A stretch of 42,694 nt of DNA, taken from contig NZDS01000193.1 of the NCBI GenBank assembly GCA_002690215.1, forward strand, positions 1 to 42,694. Reading direction: 5' to 3'. Under the pieces are notes generated by a model. That model saw only the letters and a program-made list of their open reading frames with translations, did no database searches and had not been told where the DNA came from. Shown piece after piece: positions 17,314 to 24,372 of this stretch (within the stretch, counting starts at the first letter, position 1; every line of letters begins with the position of its first letter). The position numbers were made by a program, and so were the translations under genes. The stretch comes from Rhodospirillaceae bacterium (GTDB taxonomy: Bacteria > Pseudomonadota > Alphaproteobacteria > UBA2966).

Positions 17314-17418
17314 GTCATTCCCGCGGAAGCGGGAACCCAGGTGTTGTGCTTTATTCTGCCTTTGCCCAGCTTCTCGAAAACCTAACCAAACCTGGGTTCC
17401 CGCTTTCGCGGGAATGAC
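17314..17418. repeat. REPIN-like inverted pair of REP sequences
   Basis: Two 28-base arms (17314-17341 and 17391-17418) are inverted copies with 27/28 matches, starting GTCATTCCCGCG and ending AACCCAGG. Each arm is itself a small palindrome (CCCGC...GCGGG), and the spacer is 49 bases. This arrangement, two REP-type hairpins in inverted orientation, is that of a REPIN. It sits between the convergent hyuB2 and racemase-family genes, where the folded RNA could also act as a bidirectional terminator, although no U-tract follows. No RAYT transposase gene is in the window. Confidence 0.75.
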
Positions 17419-17448
17419 TCAATTAAGCGATGGTCAGATAGTCCCTAG

Positions 17449-18156
17449 CTACATCTGCAGCAATCGGCCGTAGCCAGCGACAGGTTGATCGAATCCCAGC
17501 GTTCGCAAGGTCGACCAGATGGTGGCCTGGTTGGAGGTGACGACGGGCTTGCCGGTGTCTTCTTCCAGGCGCTGGGCCACGCCCATGGTGTTCCAGTTGG
17601 TGCAGGACAGAAAAACAGCGTCGCAGTCTGAATCCATCGTCTGGCAAACGAAGTCGACGATGGCGTCGTCGGGATCGGCGCCGATCTCCAGGTTGCTGCC
17701 ATGCGCCCGGCCCTCGATGGCCAGCACCTCGTAGCCATTGCCCTGAAGGTATTCGCCGACCTTCTGCGTCATGGTCAGTGGATAGGGTGTCGCCACACTC
17801 AGCTTGTGCGCCCCCAGGCGTTCCAGGGCTTCAAGTACGGCCGTCGAGGTGGGCACGGCGGGAATGCCGGAAAGATCTTCGATGCGCGCCTTGATCTTTT
17901 GGTCGTAGCCCGGCCCCTCGACCAGACTGCCGCCGGTGCAGGCGTAGACAATGACGTCGACGGCGGCCGAAGCCAGGTGTTCGGTGGCCGTCTCCATGTC
18001 CTGGTTCATGCGCTCGAGGCCATCGGCGTCGGAACCGGTCAGCCACATGCGGGCCGAATGCACCGAGGTCTCGGCCGGCAGCACACGCTGAAAATCCCAT
18101 TCCACCGTGGTGTTGGAGGAAGGGAGCATAACGCCGATTCGGGTGCGCTGGCTCAT
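17449..18156 (-). CDS. Maleate isomerase / arylmalonate decarboxylase-like (Asp/Glu racemase superfamily)
   Basis: The 235-residue protein has the PSSNTT motif near the N-terminus (residues 12-17) and two cysteines in racemase-type contexts, C73 (YACTGGS) and C185 (SCTNW). Maleate cis-trans isomerases and related racemases use such a cysteine pair to attack or deprotonate the substrate; arylmalonate decarboxylase keeps only one. Both cysteines are present, favouring isomerase or racemase chemistry. A GAGGAG tract a few bases upstream supports the start. Substrate is undetermined: in this setting a hydantoin- or maleamate-derived acid is plausible, because maleate isomerase follows imide hydrolysis in aerobic nicotinate and pyridine routes. 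It is convergent with hyuB2 and divergent from the GST gene. Confidence 0.8.
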   Translation of the reverse strand: MSQRTRIGVMLPSSNTTVEWDFQRVLPAETSVHSARMWLTGSDADGLERMNQDMETATEHLASAAVDVIVYACTGGSLVEGPGYDQKIKARIEDLSGIPAVPTSTAVLEALERLGAHKLSVATPYPLTMTQKVGEYLQGNGYEVLAIEGRAHGSNLEIGADPDDAIVDFVCQTMDSDCDAVFLSCTNWNTMGVAQRLEEDTGKPVVTSNQATIWSTLRTLGFDQPVAGYGRLLQM

Positions 18157-18222
18157 CTTCTCCTCGCTCGTTTGCCCGGGCAGTCTATCTTATTGTCGAA
18201 GTGGCACCAATGGAGGCAGCCC

Positions 18223-19167
18223 ATGGGACGCATGGTCGACGGCGTTTGGCACAGTGAAGAAGTGATGGAGATGGACCAGCGCGGGGCCTGGGTGCGGCCC
18301 GAGACGCGCTTTCGCAATCGGCTGAACAGCGACGGTTTCGCCGCCGAGGCCGGACGCTATCACCTCTACGTCGCCCTCAACTGCCCATGGGCCCACCGCA
18401 CCATCATCTACCGCAAGCTCAAAGGCCTCGAGGACGTCGTCTCGCTCTCGTTCGTGTTGCCCCGGCGCACGGAGGAGGGCTGGGTTTTCGACCCGGACGA
18501 TGAGGCCTACCGCGATCCGCTATCAGGGAAGCGGGCCCTGCATGAAGTCTACAGCCAGGCTGACCCCGATTTCAGCGGACGGGTGACGGTGCCGGTGCTG
18601 TGGGACCGGCAACGGGGCACTATCGTCAACAACGAATCGGCCGAGATCATCCGTATGCTGGACAGCGCCTTCGCCGGTATTGCCGACGAGACGCCCGAGC
18701 TCTGCCCCGAGGCCTTGCGCCCGGAAATCGACGCCATCAACGAGCGCACCTATGCCACGATCAACAACGGCGTCTACCGGGCCGGCTTTGCCCGATCGCA
18801 AACCGCCTACGATGAGGCTTTCGCGGAGGTGTTCGCCACTCTGGACTGGCTCGAAGCACGCTTGTCCGAACGCCGATATCTGCTCGGTGATCAGGCCACC
18901 GAGGCCGACTGGAGGCTCTTTCCCACGCTGGTGCGTTTCGATGTGGCCTACCATGGCGCTTTCAAGTGCAACCTACGCCGCTTGATCGACTATCCCAACC
19001 TCTGGCCCTATACCCGCGACCTCTACCAGACCCCGGGGATTTCCGAGACCGTCGACCTGGAGACCTACAAGCGGGGCTACTATTCGCCGAGCCTTCAGCG
19101 AAACCCGAGCGGCATCGTGCCCCTTGGGCCCGTAATCGATTTCAGCTTTCCCCACGATCGCGGTTAG
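18223..19167 (+). CDS. Glutathionyl-hydroquinone reductase-like GST (Xi class, YqjG/ECM4 family)
   Basis: The 314-residue protein contains NCPWAHRT with the catalytic C54, as in Xi-class glutathione transferases (YqjG, PcpF, ECM4). It also has a typical N-terminal FRNRLNSDG segment, and YFSP-like residues (KRGYYSPS) near the C-terminus. These cytoplasmic enzymes reduce glutathionyl-hydroquinones back to hydroquinones, protecting cells during quinone metabolism. The start is set by GGAGG at 18212-18216, six bases before ATG. The gene is divergent from the maleate-isomerase-like gene by 66 bases and its stop overlaps the convergent quinone oxidoreductase stop by four bases. A neighbouring quinone oxidoreductase supports some link to quinone or aromatic handling. 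Confidence 0.9.
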   Translation: MGRMVDGVWHSEEVMEMDQRGAWVRPETRFRNRLNSDGFAAEAGRYHLYVALNCPWAHRTIIYRKLKGLEDVVSLSFVLPRRTEEGWVFDPDDEAYRDPLSGKRALHEVYSQADPDFSGRVTVPVLWDRQRGTIVNNESAEIIRMLDSAFAGIADETPELCPEALRPEIDAINERTYATINNGVYRAGFARSQTAYDEAFAEVFATLDWLEARLSERRYLLGDQATEADWRLFPTLVRFDVAYHGAFKCNLRRLIDYPNLWPYTRDLYQTPGISETVDLETYKRGYYSPSLQRNPSGIVPLGPVIDFSFPHDRG

Positions 19168-20096
19168 CGTACCTCGAGCACGATACGGCCGCGGCTGTGT
19201 TCGCTGGTCTCCAACAGGCGGTGAGCCTCAGCGGCTTGAGCGAGCGGTAGGGTGCGGCCGACCTGGGGGCGGACGGCGCCGCTGGCGACGAGATCGACCA
19301 CGGCCTGCAACACGTAGGTGGCGTCGTGGATGTCGGCCCGCAGCACGTTGACGCCATGTTCGGCGCCGAGGTCCTGGATGGGCTGGGCGATCAGCCAGAC
19401 CAGGTTGCCACCGGGTTTGAGCACGGCGTAGGAGCGCCGGTGGATATCGCCGCCAACGAGATCCAGCACGACGTCGTAGTCGTTGAGCTCCGTGGCGAAG
19501 TCGCGTTCGTCGTAGGGGATGACGGTGCCGGCTCCCAGGCTGCGTACATAGTCGGCGTTGGCGGCGCGGCAAGTGGCGGCGACCTCGGCACCCAGGTGGC
19601 GGGCGATCTGCACCGCCATGCCGCCGACGCCACCCGAGCCGCCATGCACCAACACGCGCTGGCCGGCCGTTACGGCGATGGTCTCCAGCAGAGAGATCCA
19701 GGCGCAGACGCCGGCGTGCACGGCTGCCGCGGCCTCGGTAAACGAGACGTTGGCGGGGCGGCGCACGACTTCGGCGGCGGGACGCACCACCAGCTCGGCA
19801 TAGCTGCCGTTCTCGGTGTGGGCGGTGATGAAGCAGACCTCGTCGCCGGCGCCGATGCCGCTCACCCCGGGCCCCAGCGCCAGCACAGTGCCGGCGCCGT
19901 CGCGGCCGGGGATGGTGGGAAAGGTCTGGGGAAAGATTTGCTGCAAATGCCCCGCCCGCACTTTCCAGTCGCCGGGCGCCACGCTGGCGGCATGCACGGC
20001 GATCAGCACTTCGCCGGGGCCCGGCTCGGGGTCGGGAAGGTCGGTGTATTGCAGCACCTCGGGGCCGCCGTAGCGGTCGAGAAGGATGGCCTTCAT
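19164..20096 (-). CDS. NADPH:quinone oxidoreductase-like (zinc-independent MDR)
   Basis: The 310-residue protein begins [16 protein letters not shown] and holds PGRDGAGTV and the nucleotide motif VHGGSGGVGGMAVQIA (about residues 150-165), the layout of medium-chain quinone oxidoreductases (Qor, zeta-crystallin). Catalytic zinc ligands are absent, as expected in this branch. It should reduce quinones or alpha,beta-unsaturated carbonyls with NADPH in the cytoplasm. It is the last gene of a four-gene minus-strand operon; its ATG overlaps the stop of amidase 2 (ATGA). Reduction of an enone or enoyl product made by the upstream amidase and CoA-transferase steps is conceivable but unproven. Confidence 0.85.
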   Translation of the reverse strand: MKAILLDRYGGPEVLQYTDLPDPEPGPGEVLIAVHAASVAPGDWKVRAGHLQQIFPQTFPTIPGRDGAGTVLALGPGVSGIGAGDEVCFITAHTENGSYAELVVRPAAEVVRRPANVSFTEAAAAVHAGVCAWISLLETIAVTAGQRVLVHGGSGGVGGMAVQIARHLGAEVAATCRAANADYVRSLGAGTVIPYDERDFATELNDYDVVLDLVGGDIHRRSYAVLKPGGNLVWLIAQPIQDLGAEHGVNVLRADIHDATYVLQAVVDLVASGAVRPQVGRTLPLAQAAEAHRLLETSEHSRGRIVLEVR

Positions 20097-21508
20097 GAAA
20101 ACATGCCCCCAGGCACCTTAAGATGCCATTCGGTTTCGCGCTGATAGAGATGCCCGGCGTTGAGTACCAGCGCCTCCGCAAAGGGCCGGCCGACGAGCTG
20201 AAAGCCGCTGGGCAGGCCACCGAGGAAGCCGCCCGGCACCACCAGTGCAGGCAGGCCGAGGTAGCTGAAGGGCCGCGTCAAGCGGCCGAAGGTGGCCATC
20301 ACGTGGGCTGCACCGTCGGCCTGTTCGGGGTTGCAGGCGGCCATGGTGGGGGTAGCGTATTCGTAGACCGGTGTGTGCAGGAGATCGACCTGGGAGAACA
20401 CGTGGTCGAGGAATTCATCGAGTGCCGGGCCGCGGCTGCGTAGCGCGTTGAGGTAGAGCGCCGCCGGGATGAAGAGGCCCGCCTCCATTTCGCTGCGGAT
20501 GCCTTCGCTGTAGTCGCCTGGGCGTTCCTGGATCCAGCGCTGGTGCAGCGCCGCGGCCTCGGATTTGAGGATGATCTGGGCCTGGGCGAACCAGCGTTCG
20601 GGATCGGGCACGGCAAGCTCGACGATGTCGGCGCCCAGGTCGCGAAAGACCTCGAGGCTCTGACTGAGCAGTGCCTGCATCTCGGGGCCGATATTGTCGT
20701 GAAAAAAGTTCATGGTGGTGCCGATACGACGGCCCTTGAGCGGTGCCTCCAGGCTGGCCTCGTAGTCGGGCACGGCCACCTGGGCGGTGCTGGGATCGGT
20801 GGGGTCGGGGCCGGCGATAACGCCGAGCAGCCGGGCCAGATCGCGTACCGTACGGGCCAGCGGGCCGACGGCATCGGCCGACCAGCAGCGCGGCATGATG
20901 CCGTAGCGGCTGACCCGGCCGTAGGTTGGCCTGAGCCCGGCGACGCCGCAAAAGTAGGCCGGCAGGCGCACCGAGCCGCCGGTATCGGACCCCAGCGCGC
21001 CATAAAAGAGCCGCGCCGCCAGACCCACCGCCGATCCCGTCGACGAGCCGCCCGGCGTGTGCCGGTGGTCCCAGGGGTTCAAACAATCGCCGAAGGTGGC
21101 GTTGTGGCCGGTGGCGCCGGCCGCGAATTCGGCCATGCTCAGCGTGCCCAGTTCCAGCGCCCCGGCGGCGTCGAGGCGGTTAAGCACTGTCGCGGTGCGG
21201 TCGGCGACCACGTCCTGGCGGATGCGCGAGCCGCAGGTCGAGATCCGGCCGGCACGGTAGAACATGTCCTTGTGGGCCAACGGCACACCGTGCAGCACCC
21301 CACCGGGGCCGGCCTGGCTCAGGGCTGCGTCGGCAACCCGAGCGGCGGCTCGGGCGGCTTCGGGGTCGAGGGTGATGAATGCGTTGAGATCCTGGTGCCG
21401 GGCGGTCTGGTCGAGGCAGGCTTCGGTCACTTCCAGGGAAGAAAATCGCTTCTGCCGGATGCCGTCGGCGACTTCGGTCAGCGTCAGGCGGCAGAGCTCG
21501 TCGCTCAT
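20093..21508 (-). CDS. Amidase signature family enzyme 2 (AtzE/GatA-like)
   Basis: The 471-residue protein has the full triad K80 (LAHKDMF), S155 ([11 protein letters not shown]) and S179 ([10 protein letters not shown]), again 24 residues apart. Its N-terminus ([29 protein letters not shown]) closely parallels amidase 1 at 9383-10756, but the two diverge strongly in the C-terminal substrate region, where this one has a longer [11 protein letters not shown] to [17 protein letters not shown] section. They are probably paralogues with different amide substrates. It is coupled by ATGA to the small AtzG-like gene upstream and by ATGA to the quinone oxidoreductase downstream. Cytoplasmic, no signal peptide. 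Confidence 0.9.
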   Translation of the reverse strand: MSDELCRLTLTEVADGIRQKRFSSLEVTEACLDQTARHQDLNAFITLDPEAARAAARVADAALSQAGPGGVLHGVPLAHKDMFYRAGRISTCGSRIRQDVVADRTATVLNRLDAAGALELGTLSMAEFAAGATGHNATFGDCLNPWDHRHTPGGSSTGSAVGLAARLFYGALGSDTGGSVRLPAYFCGVAGLRPTYGRVSRYGIMPRCWSADAVGPLARTVRDLARLLGVIAGPDPTDPSTAQVAVPDYEASLEAPLKGRRIGTTMNFFHDNIGPEMQALLSQSLEVFRDLGADIVELAVPDPERWFAQAQIILKSEAAALHQRWIQERPGDYSEGIRSEMEAGLFIPAALYLNALRSRGPALDEFLDHVFSQVDLLHTPVYEYATPTMAACNPEQADGAAHVMATFGRLTRPFSYLGLPALVVPGGFLGGLPSGFQLVGRPFAEALVLNAGHLYQRETEWHLKVPGGMFS

Positions 21509-21702
21509 GAGGCCGGGTCGGTACGGGCCAGGCGGCGGGCGAAGTCGCTGCCCGGCTCGATGTCGAAATCGGCGGCTCTGACCTGGCTGGCCTGGTTGGC
21601 CAGGCGCTCCAGTTCCCCTGCCAGGCGCTGGGCGGTCGCCTCGGTTAACTCCAGGCCCCAGAAATCGCGGGCCAGTGCGGCGATCTGCTCAGGCGTTGGC
21701 AT
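21505..21702 (-). CDS. Small AtzG/GatC-like amidase partner 2 (DUF4089-like)
   Basis: The 65-residue protein has two predicted helices followed by an acidic linker and an extended tail (FDIEPGSDFARRLARTD). This matches AtzG-like proteins, in which the tail with its E-P motif binds the amidase, much as GatC wraps GatA. It lies six bases behind the CoA-transferase stop and its own stop overlaps the amidase start (ATGA). The resemblance is clearer here than in partner 1 at 10753. It should have no catalytic role of its own. Confidence 0.75.
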   Translation of the reverse strand: MPTPEQIAALARDFWGLELTEATAQRLAGELERLANQASQVRAADFDIEPGSDFARRLARTDPAS

Positions 21703-21708
21703 GGCGCC

Positions 21709-22905
21709 TCAATTGATGACCCCCTGTTCGCGCAACCGGGCGCAATCGTCGGCTGAATAGCCCACCTCCTGTAGCACGGCATCGGTATGCTCGCCGTGAC
21801 GCGGCGAAAAGCCGTATTCCATGGTCGGCGTCTCGATGTCCACGGCCATGGGCTGCATGCCGATGCTCTGGCCGTCGGGCAGTGTGGTCCGGGTGACCTT
21901 GCTGCTGATGGCCTCCATGGCGCGGACCTGGTCGATGGTCTGGATAGCGGCTTGGGGGATCTTGGCGGCCGCCAAGTCGGGCTCCAGTTCATCACGATCG
22001 TATTGGGCGGTGATGGCCCCCAGCTCGCGATAGATGTCTTCGCGCTCCTGGTAGCGGACCTCGGCCGTGTCGCGCCGGCCATTGTGGCTCAGCGACGCGA
22101 ACTTCTCCAGGGCGGTGAGGCGCGTCCACTGCACGTTGCTGCCGAGCGCCAGGTAAATGAAACCGTCCTTGGTGGGATAGACGTTGGTCGGGATGAACTT
22201 GCGGTGCGCATTGCCCCAACGCGTGATCTCCTCGGGCCCGCATTTCATGTCGACCAGCGGCAACAGCGTGATCAGCCATGATGCCGCGGCTTGCAGCATC
22301 GAGACGTCGATGCGCCGGCCCTGGCCGCTCTCGGCCCGCTCCAGAAGCGCCATCAAGACGTTGGCGTAAACCTCGTCGCCGGCCTTGAGGTCGACCAGTG
22401 GTACGCCGGCCAGCGTCGGCGGTCCGTCGGCAAAACCGGTCACGTCCATGTAGCCGACCATGGCCTGGATCACCGGGTCGTAGCCCGGCACGTTGGGATA
22501 TTCAGGACCCATGGCCGAGATGGCGGCCCAGATGAGGTCGGGCTTGACCGCCTTCAGAGTGTCGTAGTCGATGCCGAGCTGCTGGTAGCGCACCGGCACG
22601 GTGTTGCAGCAGAAGACGTCGGCGTCGAGCTCGCGGATGATGCGCTGCAGTGCTTCCTGACCCTCATTGGTTTTGAGGTTGAGGGATATCGCCTCCTTGC
22701 CGACGTTGGGGGCGATGTAATAGGAACGCCGGTCCTCATCCGCCACCTGGCTGCCGATATAGCGGTTGGGATCGCCGGGATGTTTATTGCCGCCCTCGGC
22801 CGTCGCTTCGACGCGGATCACGCGCCAACCCAAATGCACGAAGCGTAGCGTGGCGTAGGTCAGCGACAGCGCCTGTTCCATGGAGACGACGGTGCGTGGT
22901 TTCAT
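21709..22905 (-). CDS. Family III CoA-transferase (CaiB/BaiF family)
   Basis: The 398-residue protein shows the family III pattern: an N-terminal domain with RVIRVEAT and [11 protein letters not shown], the [23 protein letters not shown] stretch, [13 protein letters not shown], and a [16 protein letters not shown] segment preceding the [10 protein letters not shown] region of the active-site aspartate. These enzymes move CoA between carboxylic acids such as formate/oxalate, carnitine or aromatic succinates. A GAGGA tract five bases upstream supports ATG 22905. It leads the operon with the AtzG-like protein, amidase 2 and quinone oxidoreductase, so it may activate an acid connected with the amidase product. 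The N-terminal cofactor loop is slightly shortened compared with typical members. Acid and CoA donor are unknown. Confidence 0.85.
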   Translation of the reverse strand: MKPRTVVSMEQALSLTYATLRFVHLGWRVIRVEATAEGGNKHPGDPNRYIGSQVADEDRRSYYIAPNVGKEAISLNLKTNEGQEALQRIIRELDADVFCCNTVPVRYQQLGIDYDTLKAVKPDLIWAAISAMGPEYPNVPGYDPVIQAMVGYMDVTGFADGPPTLAGVPLVDLKAGDEVYANVLMALLERAESGQGRRIDVSMLQAAASWLITLLPLVDMKCGPEEITRWGNAHRKFIPTNVYPTKDGFIYLALGSNVQWTRLTALEKFASLSHNGRRDTAEVRYQEREDIYRELGAITAQYDRDELEPDLAAAKIPQAAIQTIDQVRAMEAISSKVTRTTLPDGQSIGMQPMAVDIETPTMEYGFSPRHGEHTDAVLQEVGYSADDCARLREQGVIN

Positions 22906-22995
22906 ATTCGTCCTCGAGCCGAAATGGACAATGGGGAGCGGCGATCGGCGGCGTCCAGCATTTTAGGGAGATGGTGCCCAATCGAAGCCTGCGCC

Positions 22996-23283
22996 AGCCC
23001 GCATTTCCCGCCGGGTCACGGCCTGCGTCGCTCCCAGGTGATGCGATCCGCTAGGAAAAGACCGAAGAGCGTAGTGGTACTACGCACTTCGGTCTTTGAC
23101 AACGCGGGCGCGCGCACAAGGACTCTGCGGAGCGACCCTTCGGGCGGCGCTGTCGCACCGACAGGGTGCGTCACGCTGCTTGCCCGATGTCCCACATCGC
23201 GCTGCGCAGCGTTCCTACCCTGTCGGCGCGCCGAGGGACGCCACTGGGCCGCGCAGGCCATGACCCGGCGGGAAAAGCGGGCT
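22996..23283. mobile_element. MITE-like element, 288 bp, with 32-bp terminal inverted repeats
   Basis: The gap 22906-23325 has no gene but contains a nested inverted-repeat structure. Arms at 22996-23027 and 23252-23283 match at 30 of 32 bases (outer end AGCCCGC, inner end GGCCTGCG). Inside are a 41-base palindrome at 23057-23097 and further small inverted repeats (CGCACC/GGTGCG near 23155-23170; CGACAGGGT near 23159 with ACCCTGTCG near 23216). There is no coding capacity, and CTGCGC occurs just outside each end (22989-22994 and 23287-23292), a possible but offset target duplication. This fits a non-autonomous MITE. It lies between divergent CoA-transferase and crotonase genes and so could affect both promoters. 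Confidence 0.65.
23057..23097. repeat. Internal 41-base palindrome of the MITE-like element
   Basis: Bases pair symmetrically around 23077: 18 of 19 positions match, with one A-A mismatch at 23068/23086 and a three-base loop. The outer bases are AAAGACCGAAG and CTTCGGTCTTT. As RNA it would be a very stable hairpin, and read on either strand it ends in a short U-tract. It could therefore act as a bidirectional terminator inside the element. Confidence 0.8.
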
Positions 23284-23325
23284 AGACTGCGCGGGCTAGT
23301 ATTCACTTATCCCCACAGGATCACA

Positions 23326-24132
23326 ATGGACCACGCTAGGGGCGCCCGGGGCGACCGCATTCGCGGCGAAATCGAGGCCGGCATCGGCTGGCTGACCATC
23401 GATAATCCCGAACGGCGCAATGCGCTTACCTCGGAAATGTGCCAGGCCATTACCGCTGAGCTCGCGGCATATGCGGAAGACCCGGCGGTGCATGTAGTGG
23501 TGCTGCGAGGCGCCGGCGACAAGGCCTTCATCTCGGGCGCCGACATTTCGGAATTCGCCACCGAGGCCGATACCTCGCTGGCGGCGGCCAGGGTCGACGA
23601 GGCATTTGGTGCATCGGTGGCGGCGCTAGAAAGCTGCCCGCTGCCGGTTATCGCCATGATCCGGGGCTTTTGCATGGGCGGCGGTGTGGCCATGGCCTGC
23701 GGTGCCGACCTGCGCATCGCCGCTGACGATGCGCTTTTCGCCATTCCTGCCGCCAAGCTCGGCATAGCCTACAATTATGTCAGCCTGCGCCGCCTGGTCG
23801 AGACCGTGGGCCAGGCCGCGGCTAAGGATATCCTTTTTACCGGCAAGCGCTTCGACGCCCAGGAGGCCTATCGCATCGGCCTGGTGGACTATTTGGTGCC
23901 GGCCGCAAAGCTCGAGACCGAGACCCAGAATTTGGTCGAAACCATAGCCGGTAACGCGCCGCTATCGATCCGGGCGGCCAAAGCCGGCATTCACGAAATC
24001 GTCCAGAAAGGGCCGCAGGCCGACCTCGAAATGGTTGCCGGCATGCTGCGCCAATGCGTCACCAGCGAGGACTTCCGCGAGGGCCAGGCAGCCTTTCGGG
24101 AAAAGCGCCAGCCCGTGTTCAAAGGCCGCTGA
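23326..24132 (+). CDS. Enoyl-CoA hydratase/isomerase family protein (crotonase fold)
   Basis: The 268-residue protein has the crotonase core: the FISGADISEFA oxyanion strand (about residues 68-78), GFCMGGGVAMACGADLRIA and FAIPAAKLGIAYN. The two catalytic glutamates of classical enoyl-CoA hydratase (E144 and E164 in the rat enzyme) are replaced by alanines at about A122 and A142. Simple hydration is therefore doubtful, and a different acyl-CoA reaction is likely; many proteobacterial homologues share this IPAAKLG variant. ATG 23326 is chosen because AGGA lies five bases upstream and the conserved sequence begins shortly after; the frame is open further upstream only through the MITE-like element. 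The next gene downstream follows an FNR-type box. Confidence 0.85.
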   Translation: MDHARGARGDRIRGEIEAGIGWLTIDNPERRNALTSEMCQAITAELAAYAEDPAVHVVVLRGAGDKAFISGADISEFATEADTSLAAARVDEAFGASVAALESCPLPVIAMIRGFCMGGGVAMACGADLRIAADDALFAIPAAKLGIAYNYVSLRRLVETVGQAAAKDILFTGKRFDAQEAYRIGLVDYLVPAAKLETETQNLVETIAGNAPLSIRAAKAGIHEIVQKGPQADLEMVAGMLRQCVTSEDFREGQAAFREKRQPVFKGR

Positions 24133-24150
24133 GCGGAAAGATGTTCCTTT

Positions 24151-24164
24151 TTGATTTCGATCAA
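24151..24164 (+). promoter_or_regulatory. FNR/Anr-type box upstream of the OYE-Fn3 gene
   Basis: TTGATTTCGATCAA is a perfect TTGAT-N4-ATCAA palindrome in the 240-base gap between the crotonase stop and the oxidoreductase gene. With a site at -41.5 the transcript would begin near 24199 and leave a leader of about 170 bases before ATG 24373. That leader shows no recognisable riboswitch, and the ATG has no clear Shine-Dalgarno. Activation or repression cannot be told from sequence. Confidence 0.6.
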
Positions 24165-24372
24165 GGATTGGCCCTGGCCGCTCATGTATCCCTGAAGTCG
24201 TGGGCACCTTGGATCGGGTGCCGGCGGGGCGGCCGGGCCGAATTCAGGCACCGAATAGTCCGAGTGTTGGGGGAGGAACCAATCCCTGCGGTTCCTTGTG
24301 AGGCCTCGATTTGTCGGACCTGCTGCTAACAGCCGGCCCCGATCCACTTTTTTCCGAAACCGGTCCCATGCC

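Noticed and set aside
22924-23325. N-terminal extension of the crotonase through the MITE-like element
   Set aside because: The 134 extra codons read through inverted repeats and show no conserved sequence; ATG 23326 has a good Shine-Dalgarno.
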